Part shown: piece by piece, positions 8,255 to 17,219 of the stretch
Layout of the letters: the number at the start of each line of letters is the position of its first letter
Numbering within the stretch: the first letter of the stretch is position 1
DNA from: JBHJOF01 sp050330055
GTDB taxonomy: Bacteria; Pseudomonadota; Alphaproteobacteria; Kiloniellales; JAKSDN01
DNA: 40,686 nucleotides
Reading direction: 5' to 3'
Assembly: GCA_050330055.1 (NCBI GenBank)
Contig: JBHJOF010000017.1
Location: 1 to 40,686 of the forward strand
Made by a program: the position numbers and the translations under genes
The notes under the pieces: model-generated
Seen by the model: the letters and a program-made list of their open reading frames with translations, nothing else
Database searches by the model: none
What the model was told of the DNA's origin: nothing

Positions 8255-8652
8255 GTTCTAGGGTCCGCCTGACCTTTGCCGCATCTTTGACCGGTGCTCG
8301 TCCAACCCGTTGGCTTGTACCAGAGGTTGGTTAACTTTGCTTTTCGATTTGCTCCCAGGTTGAGTGCCCGGGCTCGAGGTTTTGCCGGCCACCGGCGAGA
8401 ACAACAACCATGCAAGACAGCTAGGCCGATCGGCGTGGCTATTGTCCCAGCAACTGTTGCTTCGCGGTGGTGAGTTCTTTGTGGCCCGGCGAGATCGACG
8501 CCCGGCCCGAAACCCAGCCCACGGCCAGTCTCCCCAGAGCCGCCGGACAACCGGATCGCATTGATTGGACAAAAATTTACAGCTGTCAACTGCATGCGGA
8601 TGAGCTTGTCCATCGCCCGGCCCCTGGGCCTGGCGCAGGGACTAGGCCAAGC
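8255..8652. other. Intergenic region with no recognised gene
   Basis: About 400 bases between two - strand genes. It should contain the promoter of the peptidoglycan-binding gene. A TTAAC near 8333 lacks a properly spaced partner for a CtrA site. Nothing else stands out. Confidence 0.4.
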
Positions 8653-9450
8653 CTAGGGCGCCGTTGAGAGAAAGCGTCGGCCGGTCCCTTCCAGGACCAG
8701 GCATGTCAGGACGTTGGTGGCATAGGCCGTAGTGTCAATGCCGATGCGGTTGTCCTGGATGTCCGGCCGTTCGCGCGCCGAGTGGCCGTGCACCACGATC
8801 TTGCCGTGATGTTGCCGCGATTTCAGGAAATCGTCGCGAATCCACATGAGATCGCGCGGCGCCTGCTGGCTGATCGGCAGGCCGGGCCGTACCCCGGCGT
8901 GGACGAACAGGTAGTCGCCGGCCTCGTGCTTCAGGGTGAGATTCGAGAGGAACTCCAGGTGCTCCAGCGGCATGCGTAGGCGCAGGTCGAGCCAGATGTG
9001 CTGGAGCTCCTCCTCGCGTGACAAGTCCCTGGGAAACTTAACGCCGTAGCTCAGCAGGGTGGCCTGGCCGCCGATCGCCAGCCAACCGGCACCCCGGCTC
9101 TCGTCCTCCAGGAAGCGCAGCAGGGCGTCCTCGTGGTTGCCCTTGAGGTGGACCCGCTCGAAGCCTTCCAGCGGCTCGGAGAGGATCAGGTTGATCACCC
9201 CCCGGCTGTCGGACCCGCGGTCGATATAGTCGCCAAGATAGACGATGGTGTTTTGCCTGCGCTCATCGCTGGCGGCGGCATCCGCCTTGATCTGGCCGTG
9301 CAGGCGGCGCAGCAGGTCGGCCCGCCCGTGGATGTCGCCGATCACGTAGTAGCGCCGGCCAGCCGGCACGGCAGGCGGCAGGCCGTCTCGCCCATAGCCA
9401 AGATCAATTAGCTGTTTCAGAGGCTTAAGAGCTGATGGTAAGCTCGACAC
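8653..9450 (-). CDS. PPP-family metallophosphoesterase (serine/threonine phosphatase-like)
   Basis: Cytosolic phosphatase of 265 residues with every core motif of the PPP family: GDIHG (38-42), GDYIDRG (73-79), GNHE (104-107), HAG (184-186) and HGH (221-223), which together hold two metal ions. Bacterial members dephosphorylate Ser/Thr and sometimes Tyr residues, or cleave dinucleoside polyphosphates. The GTG start is chosen because GAGG lies nine bases before it and the extra 37 residues of the longer frame (to 9561) are Arg/Pro-rich and have no ribosome site. It is divergent from the export genes, sharing a 618-base promoter region. No low-molecular-weight Wzb-type phosphatase is seen in the window, so acting on the Wzc-like kinase is a possible but unproven role. 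Confidence 0.9.
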   Translation of the reverse strand: MSSLPSALKPLKQLIDLGYGRDGLPPAVPAGRRYYVIGDIHGRADLLRRLHGQIKADAAASDERRQNTIVYLGDYIDRGSDSRGVINLILSEPLEGFERVHLKGNHEDALLRFLEDESRGAGWLAIGGQATLLSYGVKFPRDLSREEELQHIWLDLRLRMPLEHLEFLSNLTLKHEAGDYLFVHAGVRPGLPISQQAPRDLMWIRDDFLKSRQHHGKIVVHGHSARERPDIQDNRIGIDTTAYATNVLTCLVLEGTGRRFLSTAP

Positions 9451-10068
9451 CGATACCGACCTCGATCTGTACAGCGGCCTGCGGCGCGCCGCTGGTTTGC
9501 GAATCGAGCCGGCGACCCGTAAGTGAGGAGCCACTGAAGCCGGCGGCCTGCCAAATTCCACGATAGTTTAACGATCTATCCTGAAATTTGTGTGAAGTTG
9601 GTCACACTTCAAGCACAAAAATCGTGTCTCAAATTCCAGGTAACTGTTGGGCCTGTTGACCTCTGCGCCACTTCTCCGTAGTTGTCGGGTATAGGGCTCA
9701 AATCATTGGAACACCGTTGACTGAGGCTGCCGGTGATGTCACCCTTTGACCGTGCCCATGGGCAGGATGGCTGTGGTTGCGAGGCAACAGGTGTGACCCG
9801 TTTCCCAGGGACCGGTTCCGGCGTCCCCAGTGCGGATTTGGCGTAGGGTAGTCGGTGTGATTGGACCAAAGGACTCGTGGTAGGGTGACCGATGCCATCG
9901 TTCGCTTCTGTCGCGGCGGGGGTAAGCGCGCCGCGATCCCCGCATTGGTGCTGCGGAGCTGTTGGCTTGACGTGCCTTCAAGGTGGCTGTCGCCGTCGTT
10001 GTGAGCGACCTGCCGCAGACGGTCGATCCAGCGCCAGGTTTGAGGGCGATGAGAGGGGGGTAAGTAAA
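9451..10068. other. Divergent promoter region, phosphatase / export genes
   Basis: About 620 bases with no convincing gene. It holds a perfect CRP-like palindrome at 9591-9606 and a smaller GGTGA-TG-TCACC palindrome at 9732-9743. The export genes begin 460 bases right of the CRP-like site and the phosphatase 140 bases left of it. This is the likely regulatory region of the export operon. Confidence 0.5.
9591..9606. promoter_or_regulatory. Perfect CRP-like palindrome
   Basis: TGTGA, six bases, TCACA: an exact match to the classic CRP half-sites, preceded by AAATTTG. The arms extend to GTGTGA/TCACAC. It lies between the phosphatase and the export operon and shares its left flank with the site at 6222-6237 before the initiating transferase, suggesting joint control by a CRP/FNR-family protein. 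Binding is inferred. Confidence 0.5.
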
Positions 10069-11526
10069 GTGGCTTGCGAAGACATGAACCGTCTAGAGGT
10101 CAGCCTGGAACGGTTGCGGTCGGCGCGCGGCGCGGCGCGGCGTCTGTTGCTTTGTCTGGGTCTTGCGTCTCTGGGCGCTGTGCCCGGCGCCTTGGCGTCC
10201 GACGACGGCCTGCGCAGCGATGCAACGCCGTACGGCAGCGTGCCGACGCCCTATCTGTTCCCTGCCTTGAGCAAGGGAGCGCAGGGCGGCGCACAGTTTG
10301 CCCAGGCCAGCTCGCCTACGCAGACCAACGTGGCGCAGCGGCAGATCGAGCGCGGCCAGACCGTCCGCGGCCGGCCGCGGCCCGACTACGATCCGCAGGG
10401 CCTTCCGGTCGGCGGTTTTACGCTGTTTCCGCAGATGGTGGTCGCGCCGCTGTTCGACGACAACGTGTTTCGCTCCGAGGACAACACCGCGGCGGATATC
10501 GTCACGGTGCTCTCGCCCTCGGTCAATCTCGAGTCCAACTGGTCGCGGCATGCGCTCAACTTCGGAGCCGGAGCTGATATCGGGCTCTACTTCGACAATG
10601 ACGACGAGAACTTCGAGGACTATCGCTTCAACGCAGACGGTCGCCTCGACGTGACGCGTGACACCGTGCTGCGCCTGTCGGGCGGCTTCGCACACTTGCA
10701 CCAGGGACGCGGCGATCCGGACGACCCGGCCGGCGCTCTGGAGCCGACCCAGTACGATCGCTACAATGCTCTCCTGCGGGCATCGCATCGCATGGGGCGC
10801 TTTACGGGCATACTGAGCGGTGGCGTTACGCGCCTGGACTACGAGGATGTGCCGCGCCGGGGCGGTGGGCCGAAAATCAACAACGACGACCGCGACAACA
10901 TCCGCTACGACGTCAGCGGACAGGTCAACTACGAGATCGTGCCGAGCTACGATGCCTTCGTTCGCGTCGGCGCCGACTGGACGGACTTCGACGACTCCCT
11001 GGATGACGCGGGCTTCAATCGCGACAATAATGGCTATGTGGGAGTCGCCGGCGTGGAGATCGACTTCGGTGGCATCGTATTCGGCGACTTTTTCGCCGGC
11101 TACATGTACAATGAGCGTGATGACAGCCGCCTGGACAATATTGACGGCTTCAATCTCGGAGCGGACATCACCTGGAATGTGACGCGGCTCACGACCATCA
11201 CTGGCACGGCGGAGCGGGAGATCCGCAACACCACACTGGGTGGGTCGGGGTCGATCGCGACCACGGTCGGTCTGCAGGTCGATCACGAGTTGCTGCGCAA
11301 CCTGATCGTCAGCCTCAATGCCAGCGGCCAGCAGAACGATTTCGAGGGAGACATCGATCGCACTGACTACAATATCATTGGCGGGATTTCCGTTGACTAC
11401 TTCATCAACCGCTATTTCTTTGTTGGCGCGCTCTACGAGCATCGGGAACGCCTCTCCAGCGGTGACGATGAGGGAGGTGAGTTCTCGGTCAACATCGCAG
11501 GAGTTCGCGCGGGGGCGCAGTTCTGA
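10069..11526 (+). CDS. Outer-membrane beta-barrel protein (BBP2/porin 2-like) of the export system
   Basis: A 485-residue exported protein. Residues about 23-43 form a signal peptide (RRLLLCLGLASLGAVPGALA) with an ALA cleavage site; the rest has alternating hydrophobic/polar stretches, many Asp, Asn and Gly in loops, repeated aromatic residues, and ends GAQF with a C-terminal Phe, as expected of an outer-membrane barrel. Motifs such as GGFTLFPQMVVAPLFDDNVFR are typical of the putative beta-barrel porin 2 group found in polysaccharide loci. The GTG start is favoured by GAGAGGGGGG eight bases upstream; an ATG lies five codons further in. It is the first gene of a likely three-gene export operon and may provide the outer-membrane channel for the OPX protein that follows. 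Confidence 0.85.
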   Translation: MACEDMNRLEVSLERLRSARGAARRLLLCLGLASLGAVPGALASDDGLRSDATPYGSVPTPYLFPALSKGAQGGAQFAQASSPTQTNVAQRQIERGQTVRGRPRPDYDPQGLPVGGFTLFPQMVVAPLFDDNVFRSEDNTAADIVTVLSPSVNLESNWSRHALNFGAGADIGLYFDNDDENFEDYRFNADGRLDVTRDTVLRLSGGFAHLHQGRGDPDDPAGALEPTQYDRYNALLRASHRMGRFTGILSGGVTRLDYEDVPRRGGGPKINNDDRDNIRYDVSGQVNYEIVPSYDAFVRVGADWTDFDDSLDDAGFNRDNNGYVGVAGVEIDFGGIVFGDFFAGYMYNERDDSRLDNIDGFNLGADITWNVTRLTTITGTAEREIRNTTLGGSGSIATTVGLQVDHELLRNLIVSLNASGQQNDFEGDIDRTDYNIIGGISVDYFINRYFFVGALYEHRERLSSGDDEGGEFSVNIAGVRAGAQF

Positions 11527-11567
11527 AGGGGGGAAGCTCAGCGTTTTCGCCAGGAGGGTCGAAAGGC

Positions 11568-12191
11568 ATGAGGTTCACACCTGAAGCGAGTTGTGTAGGA
11601 GCGCCCGGAGGGTCCTGCGTGCGCAGTGTATTTCTCATCGTAGCGCTTTTGCTGGGGATCGCCGGCTGGCAGGCCGGCCTGCAGCCGGTGGCGGCGCAGG
11701 ATCAGGCCAACCAGGATCCGGCGGCGCCGACGGTACAGGGCGACGACTACGTGCTCGGTGCCGGCGACCAGATCCGGGTCACCGTATTCGGGCACCCAGA
11801 TCTCTCTGGTCAGTTCCAGGTTGGCACCAATGGCCGGGTGTCGTTGCCGCTGGTCGGCGAGATCAAGGCCAGCGGCCTGTCCGTGCAGAACGTAGAACAA
11901 GAAATCGTCAACCGATTGCAGCCGGATTATCTGAAGAGTCCGAACGTTTCCGTTGAAGTACTTAACTACAGGCCATTCTACATACTGGGTGAGGTGAACC
12001 AGCCCGGAAGTTATCCCTACGTTAACGGGATGCGCATCATAAATGCAGTGGCCTTGGCGGGGGGATATACCTACAGGGCGGATGAAGCCGATCTTTGGGT
12101 AACCCGTACCGACGGAACCCGGGAGCGGGCGAAGCCAACGACGCAGGTCTTCCCTGGGGATGTTATCGAAGTACCCGAGCGATTCTTTTAA
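11568..12191 (+). CDS. Polysaccharide export protein (OPX/Wza-like), short form
   Basis: Periplasmic export protein of 207 residues. It has a signal peptide (RSVFLIVALLLGIAGW, cleavage near VAA-Q at 42-44), the polysaccharide export domain starting YVLGAGDQIRVTVFG (61-75) and one SLBB-like domain starting FYILGEVNQPGSYPY (137-151). It ends near the edge of the SLBB fold: the C-terminal helix that lets E. coli Wza cross the outer membrane is absent, and there is no lipobox cysteine after the signal core. Two starts have ribosome sites: ATG 11568 (AGGAGGG) and GTG 11619 (GGAGGG six bases upstream), the latter giving a cleaner signal peptide. It lies 41 bases after the beta-barrel gene and 21 before the kinase. 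Confidence 0.93.
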   Translation: MRFTPEASCVGAPGGSCVRSVFLIVALLLGIAGWQAGLQPVAAQDQANQDPAAPTVQGDDYVLGAGDQIRVTVFGHPDLSGQFQVGTNGRVSLPLVGEIKASGLSVQNVEQEIVNRLQPDYLKSPNVSVEVLNYRPFYILGEVNQPGSYPYVNGMRIINAVALAGGYTYRADEADLWVTRTDGTRERAKPTTQVFPGDVIEVPERFF

Positions 12192-12212
12192 CGGATACTG
12201 GCAGTTGCCAAC

Positions 12213-14513
12213 ATGAACACGGTCGAACCCCTTGCGCCGCGCGCGGAGCGCCAGTTTCGCACTCACGAGCGTAGTGAAGAGCGTGCCTTGCCCTTGCATC
12301 GCAGAGCCGTCGAGCAGATCGACATCCGCGAGCTGATCCGCAAGCTGTGGCGTCAGAAGTATGTGATCGTCGCGACGACGGTGGTGATCACCGTTCTGGC
12401 CGCGCTGGTCATCTGGAACCTGACCCCGCGCTTCACGGCCAGTGCCTACGTGATGATCGAGCCGCGCGAGTCGCAGGTGGTCGATATCCGGGCGGTGTTG
12501 TCCGGCCTGCCGGCTGACGCCTCGAATATCGAGAGCCAGATTCAGGTGATCCGATCGCGCAATCTGGCGGCCAAGACGATCGAGAAGCTGCAACTCGACC
12601 GCGACCCGGAGTTTAATGCCAGTCTGCAGCCGCCCAGCGTTCTGTCGCAGCTCACGAATTGGCGCAGCTACATGGACTATTTGCCAAACAGCGTGCGCGA
12701 GACCCTGTTCGGCAAGGCGACGGAAGAGTCCGAGGTGGTGCTCTCCGAGGAAGAAGAGGCGGAACGGCTGCAGTCCAGTTTGATCGACAGCTTCCTCGGC
12801 AAGCTCAAGGTCAGCCCCGAGGGCAGTTCCCGCGTCATTCGTATCACCTTTGAATCGCAGCGAGCGCGGACCGCGGCCGAGGTTGCGAACACCCTGGCCG
12901 ATTTCTACATCGTGGCCCAGCTCGATGCGAAGTTCGTGGCCACGCGGCGCGCCAATGAGTGGCTGGCTGAGCGGATCGCGGAACTGAGCACACAGGTCGA
13001 CGCCTCTGAGAAATCGGTCGAGACGTTCCGCGCGGCACAGGGCCTGACGCAGGGCAATGGCACTATGCTGGCGGAGCAGGAAGTCTCCCAGCTCAACACC
13101 CAGCTCGTGGCCGAACGGGCCAGACGGGCCGAGGCGGAGGCGCGCCTCCGGCAGGTGCAGTCTCTGGTGGCGACCGACGGCGTGTCGACGGCGAGCGACG
13201 TTATGAACGCGCCGATGATCCAGAACCTGCGGCAGCAGGAGACGCAGATCGAACGCCGTATGGCCGAGCTGTCGCAGGAGTTCGGCGAGCGCCACCCGAC
13301 CATGGTCAACATCCGCGCCGAGCTGGCCGATATACGCAGCAAGCTCAAGAGCGAGATCAATCGGATCGTGCAGTCGCTGCGCAACGAGGTGGCGGTCGCC
13401 CGGGCCCGCGAAGCGACGCTCGATCAGGCGCTGACCGAGCGCAAGCGCGCCATGGGCGAGATCAAGTCGTCCGAGGTGCAGCTGCGTGCCCTGGAGCGCG
13501 AGGCGCAGGCAAACCGTACGCTGCTCGAGACCTTCCTGTCGCGGTCCAAGGAGACGCACAGCCAGGAGAGCTTCCAGCAGGCGGATGCTTCGATTCTCTC
13601 GCCGGCGGCGGTGCCTAACGGTCCCAGCTATCCGAACAAGAAGATGATGGTGGCCGTGGCCCTGGTGATTGCGGGCGGCATCGGCGTGATCGTCGCGTTC
13701 CTGATCGAGCAGCTCGACCAGGGCTTCCGTAGCACTGAGCAGGTCGAGCAGATGCTGGGCCTGAATCCGCTCGGCTTGCTGCCGTCCCTGCCGGTGTCCG
13801 CCAAGGTTCGCTACAAGCCGCAGCAGTACATCCTAAACCGACCACGGTCGGCCTACGCCGAGGCGGTGCGTAGCCTGCACACCAGCCTGCTGCTGTCCGA
13901 CACCGAGCGCCCGCCGAAGGTGATCATGATCGCCTCGTCGCTGCCGCGCGAAGGCAAGACCTCGACCGCGCTCTCGCTCGCGATCATGCAGGCGAAGGTC
14001 GGTCAGAACGTCGTCATTGTCGATTGCGACCTGCGTCGTCCGAGCATTCACAAGGCGCTCGGCCTGCGATCGCGGCCGGGTCTGGTGGAGGTCCTGGCCG
14101 GCGAGGTCACGCTCGACGAGGCGCTGATGATCGACTCCGTGTCCGGCGCCACCGTGCTGGCGACTGGCGCACCGGCCGCAGATCCGCCGGATCTGCTCGC
14201 CTCGCAGCAGATGCGCAAGCTATTGAGCGACCTGGCCGAGCGTTTTGACCTGGTGATCATCGACTCGGCGCCGACCTTGGCCGTATCCGACACCCGTATC
14301 CTGTCGCGTCTGGTCGACAAGACGGTCTTCGTGGTGCGCTGGGCCAAGACGCGCCGCGAGACCGCCATTGCCGGCCTCAAGCAGGTGCTGGATGTCGGTG
14401 GCGACGTCGCCGGCGTCCTGCTCTCCATGGTCGACGTCAAAGAGCACGCCCGCTACGGCTTCAGCGACTCGGGCTATTACACGGGCGAAATTCGCAAGTA
14501 CTACACCGGCTGA
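12213..14513 (+). CDS. Wzc/GumC-type chain-length determinant with tyrosine autokinase domain
   Basis: Inner-membrane co-polymerase that controls chain length and export, 766 residues. Membrane segments near 50-70 and 478-498 enclose a periplasmic Wzz domain with long coiled-coil stretches (about 240-420). The cytosolic part is a BY-kinase: Walker A SSLPREGKTS (575-584), Walker A' VVIVDCDLRRPS (600-611), Walker B LVIIDSAPT (680-688) and a C-terminal tyrosine cluster with Tyr748, 755, 756, 763 and 764. Family members phosphorylate this cluster in trans in an octamer, and cycling with a phosphatase drives polymer assembly. Domain and kinase are fused in one chain, as in proteobacterial enzymes. 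The ATG start has only a weak ribosome site. Third gene of the export operon. Confidence 0.95.
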   Translation: MNTVEPLAPRAERQFRTHERSEERALPLHRRAVEQIDIRELIRKLWRQKYVIVATTVVITVLAALVIWNLTPRFTASAYVMIEPRESQVVDIRAVLSGLPADASNIESQIQVIRSRNLAAKTIEKLQLDRDPEFNASLQPPSVLSQLTNWRSYMDYLPNSVRETLFGKATEESEVVLSEEEEAERLQSSLIDSFLGKLKVSPEGSSRVIRITFESQRARTAAEVANTLADFYIVAQLDAKFVATRRANEWLAERIAELSTQVDASEKSVETFRAAQGLTQGNGTMLAEQEVSQLNTQLVAERARRAEAEARLRQVQSLVATDGVSTASDVMNAPMIQNLRQQETQIERRMAELSQEFGERHPTMVNIRAELADIRSKLKSEINRIVQSLRNEVAVARAREATLDQALTERKRAMGEIKSSEVQLRALEREAQANRTLLETFLSRSKETHSQESFQQADASILSPAAVPNGPSYPNKKMMVAVALVIAGGIGVIVAFLIEQLDQGFRSTEQVEQMLGLNPLGLLPSLPVSAKVRYKPQQYILNRPRSAYAEAVRSLHTSLLLSDTERPPKVIMIASSLPREGKTSTALSLAIMQAKVGQNVVIVDCDLRRPSIHKALGLRSRPGLVEVLAGEVTLDEALMIDSVSGATVLATGAPAADPPDLLASQQMRKLLSDLAERFDLVIIDSAPTLAVSDTRILSRLVDKTVFVVRWAKTRRETAIAGLKQVLDVGGDVAGVLLSMVDVKEHARYGFSDSGYYTGEIRKYYTG

Positions 14514-14856
14514 TCAGCGCTGAACCCTGCCTGACGATCCTGGCCTCGGCCGGTTCGGCGGGGCGCGGGCTGAACGATGGCCGGCGGCCATAGGTGGTGG
14601 TCGCCGGACAGTTCCATAGGGGGGGCTGGAGCGGACCACAGGCGGCGCTGAGGCGCCGTTTGCTCGGCCTTCAAATGGGGCCGCGGGAAGCCTGTACGGC
14701 TTGGAGCGAGCCGCCGCTGGCCTCTGGACCGTGACCACAGACGCAGCGTTCGTTTTGGTCATGAGTAAGCCCTAACTTTGCCATTTGCTGCCCTCGGCGA
14801 TAGTTGATCTCCTGAGTGTCCTGGAATAGATCAGCGCAATTGTCGGCAGGGTTTCC
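14514..14856 (+). other. Intergenic region after the kinase
   Basis: About 340 bases without a convincing gene. A hairpin CGGCGC-TGAG-GCGCCG at 14643-14658 is followed by TTTGCT and could end the export operon. The remainder should hold the promoter of the first sulfotransferase. Confidence 0.35.
14643..14658 (+). terminator. Weak candidate terminator after the export operon
   Basis: Six-base perfect stem CGGCGC/GCGCCG with a four-base TGAG loop, followed by only a short T run (GTTTGC). It lies 130 bases after the kinase stop codon. The T tract is poor, so its function is uncertain. Confidence 0.25.
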
Positions 14857-15849
14857 ATGACTCATACGGCCTCCGCCTCGTCGTATGCCGAAGCGCCTGC
14901 TGCCGCGCGGGCGCTTCGCAGCGGCCCGATGCCGAATTTTCTGATCATCGGCGCTGCGCGCAGCGGAACGACATCGTTGCACTATACTCTCGGGCAGCAT
15001 CCGCAAATCTACATGAGCCCGCACAAGGAGACGAATTTCTTTACCTTCTACTGCAATGGTGGCCGGGCTTCACAAATCACGCGCGTCGAGGACGTCGCGG
15101 CCATCGAGCAGAGCTCGATCAAGACTCTCAGCGACTATCAGGCGCAGTTTCGCGGTGTCTCAGACGAAATCGCGGTTGGCGAGGCATCGCCTTCATATCT
15201 CTTGGCGCCCGGCGTAGCCGAGGCAATCCACGAGCTAATTCCCGCGGTCAAACTGATTGCCGTCCTCCGCCAGCCGATCGACAAGGCCTATTCGCACTTC
15301 CTGTGGCGCTGCCGCGTCGGGGTCTACAGTCGCTCCCTTGAATTCGCCAAGGCCCTGGAATTGGACGAAGAGCGAATTCGCCGCGAGGGCCGCGGGACCT
15401 CGCTTCTGGGTGGAGCGCGCTATGATCTCTACTTGCAGCGCTACTTTGAAGTGTTCGGCCGGGAGCAGATCAAGATATGCCTGTTCGACGATATGGAAGC
15501 GCGGCCCCAGCAGTTCTATGAGGATATCTTTCACTATCTCGGTGTTGATTCAACCTATCGCCCCGACTTCTCGACCAAGTTCAATCAGTCCGGCTCGCCG
15601 AGGAGCCGCCTGCTAGCGCAGCTGACGCATGTCAGCAGGCCTGTGAAGAACGAGCTTCGCCGGCGTCTCCCGCCGGTGGCCGTCACCCGCCTTTCCCGCT
15701 GGCAGCACAAGCTGCGGAGCGCCAACACCATGAGGCCGCGGAGCCTCCCGCGGGGCGAGCGCCGCGCCCTGACCGAGCGCTACTTTGCGGAAGGCATCGC
15801 CAACCTGGAGCCGCTGATCGGGCGCGATCTGTCGCGCTGGCTGGTATGA
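14857..15849 (+). CDS. PAPS-dependent sulfotransferase (copy 1 of tandem pair)
   Basis: Cytosolic sulfotransferase of 330 residues that would move sulfate from PAPS to a hydroxyl or amino group, here probably of a sugar. The 5'-phosphosulfate loop GAARSGTTS is at 32-40 and the 3'-phosphate motif RQPIDKAYSHF at 138-148, with the conserved VGEASPSYL stretch between them. These are the Sulfotransfer_1-type signatures seen in heparan and Nod-factor sulfotransferases. The ATG start has AGGG five bases upstream. The product is closely similar to the next gene, indicating a tandem duplication. The substrate is inferred from the locus: lipid-linked repeat unit or precursor. Confidence 0.92.
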   Translation: MTHTASASSYAEAPAAARALRSGPMPNFLIIGAARSGTTSLHYTLGQHPQIYMSPHKETNFFTFYCNGGRASQITRVEDVAAIEQSSIKTLSDYQAQFRGVSDEIAVGEASPSYLLAPGVAEAIHELIPAVKLIAVLRQPIDKAYSHFLWRCRVGVYSRSLEFAKALELDEERIRREGRGTSLLGGARYDLYLQRYFEVFGREQIKICLFDDMEARPQQFYEDIFHYLGVDSTYRPDFSTKFNQSGSPRSRLLAQLTHVSRPVKNELRRRLPPVAVTRLSRWQHKLRSANTMRPRSLPRGERRALTERYFAEGIANLEPLIGRDLSRWLV

Positions 15850-16193
15850 AGCGCCGCTCGCCGCTTCATGGCGGTGGGTTGTATCGGCGTAGTAAAAATC
15901 GCCTGCTTACCAAAAACAAAGTATGAAGCAGATGGCATTCTGGTAGAATTAATGTTAATTTTACCTCAATAAAATTTAAGAAAGTGCTTTAATATTATAA
16001 AAGAATAGAATTTGTTTGCTTTTTTCCTAGAAATGAACTAGGTATATCCCCTGTAAATTGGTGCCCCTCGGCTGTGACTCCGGTCGTTGCGTGGCATCCT
16101 CGCGTCCGAATGAGACTCTAGACATCGCCGCCCGTTTCCTCTGGCAGGGCGCCTCGCCCTCTGCTAACAGTCAAAAAATGGGATCCTGAACTC
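15850..16193 (+). other. AT-rich intergenic region between the sulfotransferase copies
   Basis: About 340 bases; the middle (15890-16070) is strikingly AT-rich compared with the flanks, with runs such as AATATTATAAAAG and TTAATGTTAATTTTACC. A CCTAG/CTAGG inverted repeat with a seven-base loop lies at 16026-16042. No gene is seen. It could hold a strong promoter for the second sulfotransferase or be foreign sequence. Confidence 0.45.
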
Positions 16194-17219
16194 ATGCGAG
16201 CCTTCCGAGAAGCCGAGGATATTGATTTGACCCGCACTATGCCCCCGCAAGATCTCGGCGTTCCCGACCAAGAGCCGTTGATCGCTGAGGCTGGGCAGCT
16301 GCCCAACTTCCTGATCATCGGCGCGGCACGCAGCGGCACAACGACGCTGCATTATGTCCTCGGGCAGCACCCGCAGATCTACATGAGCCCGAACAAGGAG
16401 ACGAACTTCTTCTCCTATTACCACTGCGCTGGAGAGGTGCCGGGCTTCATCCGCCGCGAGGACCGCCGCAGCGTCGACAGCCGTTCCGTAAAAAGCCTGG
16501 ATGAGTACAAGCGGCTTTTCCGCGGCGTGACCCGGGAGATCGCGGTCGGTGAAACCTCGCCGTCCTACCTGCTGACGCCCGGCTTGGCAGAAACCATTCA
16601 GCGCTTCGTGCCGGATGCCAAGATCATCGCGGTCCTGCGCCAGCCGATCGACAAGGCCTATTCGCATTTCCTGCGGAAGTGCCGGACCAACATCTACAGC
16701 TTCACGACCGACTTCGGCCAGGTGCTCGAGCAGGACGAGGAGCGCATCGAGCGGGACGGGCGGGGCACGTCCTTTCTCGGTCATGGCCGCTATACCGAGA
16801 GGCTTAAGCGCTACTACGATGTCTTCGGGCCGGATCGCGTAAAGGTGTGCCTCTTCGAGGACATGGAAAGCCGGCCGCATGAGTTCTACGCCGACCTCTT
16901 TCAGTTTCTCGGAGTCGACGCGAGCTTCCAACCGGACGTCTCCACGAAGTTCAATCAGTCCGGCGAGCACAAGAGCAGCACCCTGGCGCGCTTCACCCGG
17001 ATCGGCATGCCTTGGAAGGGCCATATCCGCCGGAACCTGCCGCCGGCCGTCGTGACGCGCCTGTCGCGCTGGCGACACAAGGTGCAGAGCGCAAACACGG
17101 AGCGGCCGCCAGAGCTTCCCGCAGAGCTGCGCCGCCAACTTACGAGGCGCTATTGCGCCGACGATATCGCCTCGCTGCAAAAGCTGATCGGTCGCGATCT
17201 GTCGCACTGGCTGGAGTGA
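16194..17219 (+). CDS. PAPS-dependent sulfotransferase (copy 2 of tandem pair)
   Basis: 341-residue paralogue of the preceding gene, with the same motifs: GAARSGTTT at 43-51, VGETSPSYLL near 118-127 and RQPIDKAYSHF at 149-159. The two proteins align along their whole length, including the C-terminus IGRDLSRWL/IGRDLSHWL, and differ mainly in the first 35 residues and around residues 70-110, the region that often sets acceptor choice. They may therefore sulfate different positions. The ATG is preceded by GGATCC-type sequence with a modest ribosome site. A separate promoter in the AT-rich gap is likely. The substrate is not known from sequence. Confidence 0.92.
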   Translation: MRAFREAEDIDLTRTMPPQDLGVPDQEPLIAEAGQLPNFLIIGAARSGTTTLHYVLGQHPQIYMSPNKETNFFSYYHCAGEVPGFIRREDRRSVDSRSVKSLDEYKRLFRGVTREIAVGETSPSYLLTPGLAETIQRFVPDAKIIAVLRQPIDKAYSHFLRKCRTNIYSFTTDFGQVLEQDEERIERDGRGTSFLGHGRYTERLKRYYDVFGPDRVKVCLFEDMESRPHEFYADLFQFLGVDASFQPDVSTKFNQSGEHKSSTLARFTRIGMPWKGHIRRNLPPAVVTRLSRWRHKVQSANTERPPELPAELRRQLTRRYCADDIASLQKLIGRDLSHWLE

